Assembly (NCBI GenBank): GCA_028274465.1
Contig: CM051457.1
Span: 52,922,425-52,986,424, forward strand
From: Plantago ovata
Lineage: Eukaryota > Streptophyta > Magnoliopsida > Lamiales > Plantaginaceae
Direction of reading: 5' to 3'
Length of the DNA stretch: 64,000 nt
Shown here: positions 1 to 10,803 of the stretch, piece by piece
How positions within the stretch are numbered: the stretch's first letter is position 1
Layout of the letters: the number at the start of each line of letters is the position of its first letter
Program-made: the position numbers and the translations under genes
Notes under the pieces: model-generated
What the model was told of the DNA's origin: nothing
The model's input: only the letters and a program-made list of their open reading frames with translations
Database searches by the model: none

Positions 1-48
1 ACCATCAGTAAACCTTCAAATTCTGAAACTTTTTCTTTTACTAATATT

Positions 49-1656
49 ATGTTATCTCTACAGACTTCTCAAGATGGAAGTCAGATGGTTGCTGAAGCCT
101 CTGCACCAGAATTAACACTCCCTGCTCAGCAGGTAGTTAATGTTTTTGGTAATAAAACTAAGTTTGACAGCTTAGTACTTGTATCTAACTCAAATTTATT
201 TCAGGATGAACAAATGGAGGATGTTACTCAAGCTCCTCAAGGAATGGAAATTGTACAACATGAACTAGCTGAATCTCAGCAGGTAATTCATGTTTCAGCT
301 TTGAACTCTAAAGCAATTATCCAAACCTTTCCTGATCTAAATATCGTTCTTTTTCAGGCTCTAAAGGAGACCACTGAAGTGGTGCACATCACTGAACATC
401 AACAAGTAAGTTCTGAGGAACTGTACTTGAACTTAAAAGGACAACTTTGTCAAGAGTTGCTAAGTCCGTCAGCAACTGGCAAAGATACAGGCGAATGGAT
501 TTCTCTGATCTCCATCTTCATCTTTCAAACGAGAAAAAGAGATCTTCTCTGCTGAAGCTCGAGACATTTGTTCACTCCATACTTCCTGAAGAAATGACAT
601 ATTCTCAGCAAATGAGCTCGAATCTGATTGCTCAAATCAGAGAGAATATGAAGGCCAAATTCAAGAGTGCCTCTCCAGCTGAACAAGCTGTGATGCTCAA
701 GGGTTCATTTGTACCCGTGGTGGATGATCCCCACAAAATCAATGAGGAACAGGAAGTAACGAGTGTTGCTTTGTACAAGCATCTCGAGCTAGTAATTCTG
801 ACCGATGATGATGAAGAGGAAGAAGATGAAAACATTCCAACAGATCCCAGTGATAATGAAGGGAAAGATTCAAAGGATAAGAAAGACGATGATGATGATA
901 ATCAAGGTCCAAGTCCTGATGCTGGTGGCTTAAAGTTGACAGTTGCTGAAAATGTTCAACAAGAAAATCAGCAAGCTGAACAACCACAACCTCAGCATGA
1001 ATCTCAACCTGCTCCTGCTGCTGCTGAAAATCAAGCACTTGTACAAGGTGCTGATACTGAAGAAGAATATGCCAGAAAAAGGGCTGCCTTGAAAAATGGC
1101 AAGAGCCAAATTTCTGATGCCAAGGTCACTGATGCAAACCTTGATGATGATGATGAATTGGATGAAGATTACCAACGTGCTCTACAGAACAGTCTATTGA
1201 TCCATGCAAGACATACAAAGGATCTAGAAATTTGTGAATCTTCAGGAGCAAGACCAAAGGAAGTCCCCTCCCTTCCATTTACTACTTGCGAAACTCCAGT
1301 AATTGAGTATCAAATGTTGCCCTCAGCAACTACTCAATTAAAACTAACTACTGGGGAAACTCCAGTAATTGAGTCTCAAACGTTGCCCTCAGCAACTACT
1401 CAATTAAAACTAACTACTGGTGAAACTCCAGTTGTTGAGTCTGAAGCATTGCCATCTGCAACCACTCAACCTAAACGAAATGAAGCTGCTAACTTAGGTT
1501 CCAAGGTTGCTGACCTTGATGAATCTGAGGATGACGATGACTTATCAGCAAATGAGGATGAACAATCCAAAAGAGACCCCAAAGTGGTTCAAATTCCTCC
1601 TCCTGATTACATAAATGATATCGACGTTGGTCTAAGAGGAGAATTGCTGATGATGG
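49..1656 (+). pseudogene. Sire-1 extra 3' ORF, left part (env-like position)
   Basis: This region is homologous to 17913-19904 on the - strand (Sire-2). Shared blocks include SNWQRYRRM, FVHSILPEE, NLIxxIRENMKAKF and SPAEQAVM. The protein is acidic and low in complexity, with runs of D and E, Q-rich stretches and short repeats (22-residue units at about 1281-1478). I see no signal peptide or membrane segment in this part. In Sireviruses an ORF in this position is called env-like, but nothing visible here proves an envelope role. It continues on the far side of Copia-2 at 10126. It looks broken, with a few breaks. Confidence 0.65.
1281..1478 (+). repeat. three 66-bp tandem units in the Sire-1 extra ORF
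   Basis: Three direct units start at 1281, 1347 and 1413. Each encodes about 22 residues of the form TTGETPVIESQxLPSATTQ. The Sire-2 copy of the same ORF (near 18770-18830, - strand) shows one such unit, so unit number differs between copies. Confidence 0.85.
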
Positions 1657-3738
1657 TGATAGTGTATATGTCCTGGAGACAGTCCTTACTAAGGGCATGG
1701 TGCCCTTATAGAGGGCATATATGTACTAGTACACAGGTCAACGTAATATAATATATGTTTGTTGCATTTTACTATTGAGTATCGGTTTCACATTTATATT
1801 ACACCGGGCATGCAGCATGTCATATCTCTATTACTGTCTGTATTGATATTAAACATATCCCCTCGGATAGATGACCGATCACACAAATAGTGGGAGCTAT
1901 GTGAGTTATCATCTATCCCAAACTCTCCCTAGTCGAGGTTCATCTCGGATGTAGGGGTCTGAATGAACCAGACAAGACTAGTATGCGTGTAGGTTATACT
2001 TGTTGGAGCAAGTATGAGCCGATCCCACGGCCACGGAATGGATTGTTGGACAATCGAGAAACGTTCCCAAAACTGCGCATAGTTGTTCGAAGAAGCTTTA
2101 TCGAATAATGGAAGTACCCACCGGACACTCCCATCGATGTATACTCTACACCGAAGTGTCTATGGGAACCGGTAAGTTGTCGAAGTGATGCCATTCGTCC
2201 TTTGTACTTACCGGACTTTATCATCACATTTGTTGCCCCATATCGTTGGTGGACCCGTCGATGTCAGCTCTGAATAAGCAGCTGACCTAAGACACGATCC
2301 AGGATTATGGCTACATACAAATGGGAATGATAAGTGATTCTGTGAAGGATTCATCTCTCAAGTGTAGCACAGGAGAGCACTGCTCATAGTTTGCATAGTT
2401 GTGTAGGTAAAATCACTGGCCAGTGCAAATGATATATTATGATGGTCATAAGTATATCTTAACCAAGCAACTCCCTCAGACGCTCGTGGATGTATTATTG
2501 GGATAGACACTTCATCGATCCGAGATATATTCGAGCAAGTCAGATGAAGGGACGTTACCATCGCCGCGTTGAGCGCAACAGGCTTCGCAACGAAAGAGTT
2601 AGCTTTGAGAAACCTCTCAAACGTCCTCACGTATTAATATTGCAAATGGAACCGTCTAGGAATTCCATGTTGCCTAGTCTAGGACTTGCTTAATACGATG
2701 GGGCCCTATGGGTCACACTATGTGGTGATTCAGCTTATCAGAATATCCTTGAAGATGGAATCGCAATTAATTTGGAATTAATTGTGATTGATGGGTTATA
2801 ATTGATTTGGAATTAATTATAATATTTGGTGGCTCAATTAATGATTTGGAATTATTAATTGAATTGGCTGATTAATTGTATTTTATGTAAATACAATTAA
2901 AGATTATATTTTGAAAATACAATAGATGTTTGATTAGAAATGATATGTTAATTTAGAATTAACATATGCACTTGGGAAAAATCTACTTGGAGTTTGAATT
3001 GCCTTAGAAATATAAGTGGGTCCCAAAATTGGGACCCACCGCCCGTAGGACAAGGAGCGCGCGCGTGGCTGGGTAAGGGGAAGGAGTTCGACTCCTTCCT
3101 CTATTAGAAGTCCAATGGATAAGTTAGATTTTCCTGATTGAGTTTTGATTTGATTGGGAATGAATCTAGACTTGATATTAGTTTCCTTGTGCGATAAGAA
3201 TTAGATTCTTATTCCTTTACGAAGTCTAATTGCTTATGCTTTAGGCTTCTATAGACTACTATATACAGTAGACTATTAGAGAGCTTTTTACACACAGTTT
3301 CAGAAATAGACTTTCACAGTTATTTTACACAGTTTTCTTAGAGAAAATAAAAAGCTCTCCCCTCCTCTTACCCACCCACGCACGCCACCTCACCGGAGGA
3401 ATCGCCGCCCTGTCTTCTTGGTCACACAAAGAATATCCTAGCATTCTTCCGATAGGCTATTCATCCGTGGATACCAAGGTTGAGGTTCTAGGAGCTGGAA
3501 ACTAACTCTTATTGTCTTGCAGATATACTGAGTATTGTAAATATCTTCGACTTCGTCGAAGGAGAAGATACACCGGAATATTACGAAGACTTGGAAGCTG
3601 CTTTGGAAGTAAGGTTAGTCTTCTAATTGACGTGTTTATATATATACGACATATGCATAATCAATTAACCTGTATGTTAAGAAAATTTTGAAATTCCGCT
3701 GCGTACCCTAGGGGTAACTCTGACCATATTTTCTTGCT
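1657..3738 (+). repeat. Copia-2 5' LTR
   Basis: It begins TGATAGTGTATATGTCC, the same start as the 3' LTR at 9618, and ends just before the primer site at 3740. Its full length is confirmed by the solo LTR of the same family at 50974-53077 (- strand). A TATA-like TATATA lies at 3260-3265, with a CT-rich stretch downstream. The AT-rich part at 2760-2960 holds repeated AATTAATT-type motifs. Confidence 0.88.
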
Positions 3739-3739
3739 G

Positions 3740-3757
3740 TGGTATCAAAGCAAGGTT
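3740..3757 (+). other. Copia-2 primer binding site (initiator Met tRNA)
   Basis: TGGTATCAAAGCAAGGTT differs at two positions from TGGTATCAGAGCCAGGTT, the complement of the 3' end of plant initiator Met tRNA. This is the usual copia primer. It lies one base after the LTR end. Confidence 0.85.
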
Positions 3758-3913
3758 AATTGATTACGTATATACGTATATATATTGTATAATTTTGTAG
3801 ATATGTGGATGCAATTGATTCTATGATTAATTCGATTTTCAAAATTTTTGTTTTTAAATAAATTTAGAATTTATATTTTTCAAAAAAAAAAATTAAATAT
3901 ATATATATTTTTG

Positions 3914-4206
3914 GACCGGACCGCCTGCGCGACGCAGGCGGCGGCCGGCCACCTGCGTGCCGCAGGCGCTCACCGCAGGCGTCGTGCCCGCGGCACGGGC
4001 GCTAAGTGCCCGTGTGCCGCGGGCACCCGGGTACCTGCGTGACGCAGGTACCCGGAGCCTGCGGACGCAGGCGCCCGGCGCCGGGCGCCTGCACACGAGG
4101 CACCGTTACCCGCGTGCCGCGGGCGCCGGTCGCCCGGAACCGCTGCGCCGGTACCCGCGTGCAGCGGGCGCCGGGCGCCCGCGGCCGCGGTACCTTGGGG
4201 ACGGAC
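3914..4206 (+). repeat. GC-rich hairpin island in the Copia-2 leader
   Basis: About 290 bases of very high GC content sit in AT-rich leader. The island is packed with short inverted repeats such as CCTGCG-TGC-CGCAGG, GTACCTGCG-TGA-CGCAGGTAC and CCCGCG-TGC-CGCGGG. It is flanked by near-identical AT-rich sequence (TATATATATTT..GGACC on the left, TATATATATTTTCCGGTTGG on the right). ORFs on both strands here are by-products of base composition. Confidence 0.8.
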
Positions 4207-4723
4207 AGGTCCCGTCCCATGTTTTCAAAAAAAATATATATATATATTTTCCGGTTGGACCCAAAATCGAGTGTTTGAAAGTTTTAAGGATTGAATTTTA
4301 TATTTGGAATATAAATATGATTTAATTGTAATTGTTTTTAACTAGAGGGGTTAAAATTTAATTAGTATAAAGTTAAAGGGCTTATTTGTAATTTATCAAT
4401 TTATTGTTTATTGCAAATTAGTCCTTCTACTTTTGAATTTTAGATTTAACACCTCCAAAGTTTTAAAAATTACAATTAAGTCCTTCGGGTTTTCAAAAAT
4501 TGCTACTTGGTCAATAGAATTTTCGATCATTTCGTAATAGTCCAAATTTTCAATTATTTCATAAAGATTATAAGTATGGGATTATAATCTTCATAATGAG
4601 CTTATGAAGTCATTTGTCATCCACATAGGCTACTACTTGTTTCATATGCTCTATATGCTATTGTTTGACAATGCATGTTTAAATACCAAGTATTTTACTT
4701 TCCGTTCGACCGCTATGCATGCG

Positions 4724-4873
4724 AGGGTAGGCGGCGCCCTCTTATATGTCGGACCGCATATTTATGTATGGGTAGGCGGCACCCATTATGTACTTGACCG
4801 CGTTTAGAACTAGAATGGATAGGCGGCATCCATTACGTGTAGACCGTTCATGCATGATGGGTAGGCGGCGCCC
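4724..4873 (+). repeat. four AGGCGGC hairpins in tandem, Copia-2 leader
   Basis: AGGCGGC occurs at 4729, 4774, 4821 and 4863, spaced 45, 47 and 42 bases. Each copy is flanked by arms that pair: AGGGT/GCCCT, ATGGGT/ACCCAT, ATGGAT/ATCCAT and GGGT/GCCC. The arms change together while the loop stays fixed. GACCG-type motifs follow the first three units. Confidence 0.85.
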
Positions 4874-5437
4874 TTATTTGTTTGTAGATGAATGATAACA
4901 ACCCTCAAGCTACAAGCCCCAATCAATATAACTACAGAAATATATATATATGTATGTATTTCTGAGATGCTTTCCATAGGGTGCTTTAATTCTGAACTTT
5001 CATTGCGTTTTCTTGTATTGGCAACCTCGTCTTACAGACTCGCAGTGATCGTCATCTTAGAGTAAGCCTATGGTTATGACTTACTGCATATTGTATCTAG
5101 CGACCTCGATAGGTACAGTATGTAGGGCATCGGGTTAAATTAGATTTAACAACCAAGAGTTGCGTGACGCAATTGGATAGTCCTACCGGTCATATAATGC
5201 TATTCGACCAGCCCCGTTGGAGTATAGCATAGTATGGATTTGGATCTTGTCCACTACGGTAACTTGTTGGACATTACCCGTATGTTTGTTGTGGGGGCAA
5301 GCATATGTGAAAATAGTGGGAGCTAAACAGCTAAAGGACCTTGTTGTTTAGTTATGTTGACTGTGTATTTAGAAATAATATTTCAATAGTTGATTTATTA
5401 TTTTCGTTCTATATTATTTCTCCTTAGGATATTAGAT

Positions 5438-6330
5438 ATGGAGAGTATCTCGCTCCGTGCTGTCTTAGAGAAGCAAATTTTGACCGGACCAAACTTCCTA
5501 GATTGGATCAGGAATATACGTTTGGTGCTGAGGTACGAAAAGATTGAGTACGTCTTGGACGATGTCATTCCCGTGTGCCCCGAAAATCAGACTGCCGATC
5601 AGGTTGCTGCTTGGGATCAAGCCAACAAGGCAAAGTCTGATAAGCATCTTGAGGATGCTAGATCCGCGCAGTGTATTATGCTGGCGGCAATGAGCAATGA
5701 GCTGCAGAGGCAACATGAAAGCATGTTGCCGTATAAGATGCTGAAGCATCTTGAGTCGCTCTTTAAGACGACAGCTGGAAGTGTTGAATTTGATTTGATC
5801 AAAGAGATACATAGATGCAAACTCAGTGAAGGAGGGAACATGTCTGAGCATGTTCTCAAAATGATTGGTCTCTTTGAAAAGCTTGCCGATGCCGGCGTTA
5901 AGCTAGAGAATAAGATCATGGTGATCTTTGTCCTTCAATCATTGCCGAGTTCGTATTCGCAGTTCATCATTAATTACACGATGAATGCGAAGGACGTAAC
6001 ACTGCCTGAACTTCATAATCTGCTGAAGACATATGATCAAACTCTTCCTAAGAAGGAAAATTCGATCATGCTTGTTGGGCAACCGTCTAACCCAAACCCG
6101 AGAAATAAAGGTGCTAAGGGTAAGGGAAAGTCGGGAGCCAAGGCTAACACTTGGAGTGATAAGCCTAAGCGTCCGAAACAGAAAAGGAAGTTTAGTAGAA
6201 GCGGAAGGGTGCGCACAGATGAATGTCTTTTCTGTAAGCAGAAAGGATATTGGAAGAAAGATTTCCCTAAGCTTAGGGCAGATCAAGCTAAGAAGTCATC
6301 GGCTTCTGGCTCAGGTATGTTTGTTATTGA
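5438..6330 (+). CDS. Copia-2 gag
   Basis: The nucleocapsid/capsid precursor of the element, expected in cytoplasmic virus-like particles. I chose the ATG at 5438 (MESISLRAVLEKQ) because that is where similarity to copia gag proteins begins. The N-terminal two thirds match the UBN2/DUF4219-type gag fold, with LDWIRNIRLVLRYEKIEYVL near the start and HVLKMIGLFEKL and VIFVLQSLPSSY in the middle. A basic KGKGKSGAK stretch and a zinc-knuckle-like segment (CLFCKQKGYW) follow near 6220-6270. A TTTCTCCTTAG acceptor-like site lies just upstream of the ATG. BARE-type elements splice to make gag RNA, so this may be relevant. Confidence 0.8.
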
Positions 6331-6334
6331 AATG

Positions 6335-9300
6335 AACATGACTACTTTGGACTCCAATGGTTGGGTATTAGATCACAGGCTAGTCAAGCAAGGTGAAATC
6401 GACTTGCATGTTGGGGGCGGCAATCCAGTTGAAGCCAAACGCGTTGGACGCAGCAAGATAGATTTACCTTCGGGACAATGTTTAGAACTTGATAATGTTT
6501 ATTTTGTTCCATCCATTGTCAGAAATATTATTTCCATTCCATTGTTAGACAATATGGGTTTTTCCTTTCGATTTGCGAATAATACTTGTTATTTTTCATT
6601 AAATGATCAGTATTAGGGAAAAGCTCGCTTGGTGAATGGTTTATATATTTTGCAAAGTAGCCTACCTTTATTTCAAATACATAACAAACAACCGTCTTCA
6701 AGTAAGAAGAATAATCCATCTTATCTATGGCATTGTCGGCTAGGCCATATCAATGAAACACGGATTCAAAGACTAAGGAAGTTGGACTACTTAGAACCAT
6801 TTGATTTTGAATCATATGGTACATGTGAATCTTGTGTTAAGGGTAAGATGACGAACAAACCTTTTGTTCGACAAGGTGTTCGTGCCACTCGCTGCTTAGA
6901 GCTCATACATACCGATGTATGTGGACCGTTTAAAGTCCATGCGCGTGGGGGTTATCCTTACTTCGTTACCTTTACTGACGATTTCTCAAGGTATGGATAT
7001 ATTTATCTTATGAAGAATAAATCCGAGACCGTTGGGAAATTCAAGGAGTTTAGGAATGAGGTCGAGAATGAATTGAACCTAAGGATAGTCACTCTTCGAT
7101 CAGATCGAGGAGGTGAATACCTTAGTGAAGAATTTATCGATTACTTGAAGGAAAATGGAATTCAATCGCAATGGACTCCTCCTGGAACACCTCAGTTAAA
7201 TGGTGTGTCTGAGAGGAGGAATCGAACCCTGTTAGACATGGTAAGATCAATGATTGGATTCTCGAGTCTTCCAAAGTATCTGTGGGGATATGCACTACAA
7301 ACTGCAATCTACATTCTGAACCGTGTACCATCTAAATCAGTGGAGAAAACTCCTTATGAGTTATGGAAGGGAAAGAAGCCTTGACTAGGCTATCTTAGAC
7401 CTTGGGGCTGTCCTGCGACAGTCAAACTGATGCTCACTGATAAGTTAGTTGCCAAGGGTGTCAAAGTATATTTCATAGGCTATCCTCGTCAGACGAGAGG
7501 CTATGAATTCTATCATGCTGAAGATCACAAGGTGATCGTATCTAGAAACGTGAAGTTTTTAGAAACTGAATACCTCGAAGAAGAGAGGTTAGATGACATG
7601 ATAGAACTTGAAGAAATTCAAGACTTTGACACGCGCGAACATGAGGTCTCTAAATCTTCTGATTTGGACTCAAGTTCAGTGGGAGCTTTGAAGCAGACAA
7701 GGGTGATGATATGACACTTGCTAGACATGTCATAGTCAGTGGGAGTCCTATGATTAGATCAACAGTTGAAACCACACCAATAGAACTCGTTGTCAACCAA
7801 CCTGTGCAACAAGTTGCACAAGAGCAGCCTCCCGCAAGGGAACAGGGTCGCGCCCAGCGACCAGCTGCATCAGTACCCACTGATAATGTTCGTGTTACAC
7901 GAAGCCAGAAAAGAAAAGCACCGGAACAAGTCGAGCTCCGTAGGTCGAAGAGAATCCTAAAAGGACCTCAGAAGCAAAGCCTTATGATAGAAGACATCAG
8001 TGAACTTGATGTCGGTTTATCAGATCGGGAAGATCCCGAGACCTACAAAGAGGCAATAATTGATATTGACTCAGACAAATGGCAAGAGGATTCAATGTAC
8101 CAGAATCAATGGATTCAATGTACCAGAATCAAGTTTGGAACTTGGTAGACTTGCCCCAAGGGGTTAGACCAATTGGGTCTTTAAACGAAAGACAGATGCC
8201 GATGGCAAGGTACAAACGCGCAAAGCTAGGCTTGTGGCGAAAGGCTACACGCAAAGGTATGGCATCGATTACGATGAAACCTTTTCACCGGTAGCAAAAT
8301 TGAAGTCCATTCGAATTCTACTTGCGATAGCTGCCTACTATGATTATGAAATCTGGCAGATGGATGTAAAGACTGCCTTCCTCAATAGCAACCTTGAGGA
8401 AGAGGTCTATATGGTACAACCGGAAGGTTTTATTAGTAAAACCAGGCCAACTGTTGTATACAAATTACAAAGATCCATCTATGGGCTAAAGCAAGCGTCA
8501 AGGAGCTGGAATATCCGCTTTGATGAAGCTGTCAAATCGTTTGACTTCATCAGAAGCAAGGAAGATCCCTGTGTCTACGCGAGACATAGCGACAAAGGAG
8601 TTGTTTCATGATCATTTATGTAGATGACATTTTGATCATGGGAAACAATGTCTCTATGCTAGAAGAGACTAAAGTTTGGTTATCAAGTACCTTCTCGATG
8701 AAGGACTTGGGTGAAGCGAACTACATCCTAGGGATCAAGATCTTTAGAGATAGATCCAAGAGGATGTTAGGAATGACACAGTCCACCTACATCGACAAAA
8801 TACTGAAGCGTTATAAGATGGACGACTCAAAGAGAGGCTTTCTCCCAGCTAGGCATGGGATTATCTTATCAGTTAAGGATGGTCCTAAAACTGATGAAGA
8901 AAGAAATGCAATGAGTCGTTTGCCCTATGCTTCGGCAGTAGGGTCAATAATGTATGCAATGAATTGCACAAGGCCCGACGTGGCATATGCGCTTAGTGTC
9001 ACTTGTCGACACCAACAGAATCCAGGAGTACCTCACTGGACTGCTGTGAAGAAACTTCTTAAGTACCTTAGACGGACTAAAGAGATGTTCTTGGTGTTTC
9101 GTGGAGAACCAGAATTAAAGATGTCTGGGTATGTCGACGCTGGATTTGAATCAGATCCTGATGACTTTAAGTCACAGACAGGATACGTATTCAAATTGAA
9201 CGGAGGAGCTGTCTGTTGGAAGAGTTCTAAGCAAGCCACGGTTGCTGACTCATTTACAGAAGCCGAGTACATTGCTGCATCAGAAGCATCGAAAGAAGAT

Positions 9301-9540
9301 GTCTGGATTTCAGAGTTCTTGAAGGAATTGAGGGTTGTTCCTGCTCCCAGTCCAATAACGATTTATTGTGACAATACGGGCGCCGTCGCTCAAGCTAGGG
9401 AGCCTAGATCTACAAACAAGAACAAACATGTACTTAGAAAATATCACGTTATACGTGAGATTATAGATAGAGGAGAAGTTAGTATAGAACGTGTCTCTAC
9501 CACGGACAACGTGGCAGATCCTTTCACCAATGTCTTATGA
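6335..9540 (+). pseudogene. Copia-2 pol: protease, integrase, RT, RNase H
   Basis: Domains in order, with rough positions. Protease about 6340-6610 (NVYFVPSIVRNIISI is the typical copia protease end). GAG-pre-integrase zinc region 6690-6870 ([19 protein letters not shown]). Integrase core 6880-7330 ([38 protein letters not shown]). A charged linker to about 8060. RT about 8080-8830 (MDVKTAFLN, YGLKQASRSW, YVDDILIMG). RNase H 9090-9500 (YVDAGFESD, FTEAEYIA, CDNTGAV, NKHVLRKYHVIRE). These activities copy the RNA and insert the DNA. The whole is broken, with about six breaks, and is unlikely to make a working polyprotein. Confidence 0.88.
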
Positions 9541-9617
9541 GTGGAAGTACACTTAAGACATTATGCTAATTTGGGTATTAGGCATAAAGGTGACTGGCTC
9601 TAGTCCAAGTGGGAGAT

Positions 9618-10125
9618 TGATAGTGTATATGTCCTAGAGACAGTCCTTACTAAGGGCATGGTGCCCTTATAGAGCGCATATATGTACTATTACACAGGTC
9701 AACGTAATATAATATATGTTTGTTGCATTTTACTATTGAGTATCACTTTCATATTTACATTACACCGGGCATGCAGCATGTCATATCTCTATTACTGTCT
9801 GTATTGATATTAAACATGTCCGCTCGGATAGATGACCGATCACACAGATAGTGGGAGTTATGTGAGTTATCATCTATCCCAAACTCTCCCTAGTCGAGGT
9901 TCATCTCGGATGTAGGGTTCTGAATGAACCAGACAAGACTAGTATGCGTGGAGATTATACTTGTTCGAGCAAGTGTGAGCCGATCCCACGGCCACGGAAC
10001 GGATTGTTGGACAATCGAGAAACGCTCCCATAACTGCGCATAGTTGTTTGAAGAAGCTTTATCGCACAATGGAAGTACCCATCGGACACTCCCATCGATG
10101 TATACTCTACACCGAAGTGTCTATT
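9618..10125 (+). repeat. Copia-2 3' LTR (partial)
   Basis: It begins TGATAGTGTATATGTCC after the purine tract AAGTGGGAGAT and aligns with the first 508 bases of the 5' LTR. Beyond 10125 the sequence is that of the Sire-1 extra ORF. Confidence 0.88.
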
Positions 10126-10539
10126 GGTAAGACTTATAGACAAGAACCAAATTTGATAAAACCACCTGGCATTGCTTATTACTCTGACCCAGTAACCAAG
10201 AAAACAAAGAAGATACTTGGATTGATTCCTTATGAGTATTTCTATCTCACTGCTAAGGATCAAGAAGAAGATCTTCTCTGGCTAAGAAAGATTCATCCTA
10301 AAAGCATTTCAGATACACATCTTCTCCATGCCAGCAATTGGGGCATGCATTTGTGGGTAACTCACTACATGGAAATGAATGCTGAAAAGCATCATCATAC
10401 TGCCTGCAAAAATGCAAGAATTCTTCAACTACAAGTCCGTAGGCTTCTGGAAAACTACGAAAAGGACTGTGTTGAATTTACTGCACTTGCTGAGAAGAGT
10501 GTAAGAGAGATTTTGAGAAAATCTTCTGGAAGAGCTTAA
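10126..10539 (+). pseudogene. Sire-1 extra 3' ORF, right part
   Basis: The frame from about 10126 encodes a segment closely matching the Sire-2 copy at 16970-17400 (- strand). Shared blocks are IPYEYFYLTAKDQEED, LLHASNWGMHLW, TACKNARI and YEKDCVEFTAL. This C-terminal part is better conserved and less acidic than the rest, which suggests a folded domain. I do not recognise a named family. The apparent ATG upstream lies in the Copia-2 LTR and is not a real start. Confidence 0.65.
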
Positions 10540-10803
10540 TTCTCTGTAATAGTTTTTGTTAAAGTTTTGTTTGTTGATTCTGTTTAAGTTATCTCTGCTA
10601 CTTCTTGTAAACTTTTGAAAGATAACTGTCAGTAATGAAGCTTTTGACTCTTATTGGTTTTTGATTATGCAATTTACTTATGCTTACTGTTTAATTATTC
10701 AAGTATGCTTGCATTAATCAACTGATTTATTCAACATCAGAAACCTCTAAAAGGGTATCAATTAATTTAGCCATGGATTGCTAACATCAAAAAGGGTGAA
10801 ATT
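10540..10803 (+). other. Sire-1 spacer with repeated polypurine tracts
   Basis: Non-coding sequence between the extra ORF and the 3' LTR. Two AAAAGGG tracts (CCTCTAAAAGGG near 10745 and CATCAAAAAGGG near 10786) lie upstream of the LTR. Repeated polypurine tracts are described for Sireviruses, and the one nearest the LTR is probably used. Confidence 0.6.

Larger units (their letters stand above)
1657..10125 (+). mobile_element. Copia-2: Ty1/copia element with long LTRs (Angela/BARE-like)
   Basis: It starts with a 5' LTR of about 2.08 kb (TGATAGTGTATATG...) and a Met-tRNA primer site. Then follow a 1.7-kb leader, gag, protease, integrase, RT, RNase H, a polypurine tract at 9606-9617 and a partial 3' LTR (9618-10125). 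The order integrase before RT defines Ty1/copia. The gag opening (SLRAVLEKQILTGPNFLDW) and the long LTRs resemble the Angela/BARE group, which I infer from memory. The LTR halves differ at roughly 25 of 508 positions by eye (about 5%), which suggests around two million years at usual plant rates. It sits inside the extra ORF of Sire-1. It looks broken, with about six breaks. Confidence 0.85.

Noticed and set aside
632-1175. Ser-rich and Leu/His-rich ORFs on the - strand opposite the Sire-1 extra ORF
   Set aside because: They mirror the acidic GAT/GAA repeats of the sense ORF.
3893-4325. Arg/Gly/Ala/Pro-rich ORFs on both strands
   Set aside because: They come from the GC-rich hairpin island; all frames are open because stop codons are rare at this composition.
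4724-4873. CRISPR-like array
   Set aside because: Short hairpin units with variable arms in a plant retrotransposon leader; no constant repeat and unique spacer pattern, and no cas genes.
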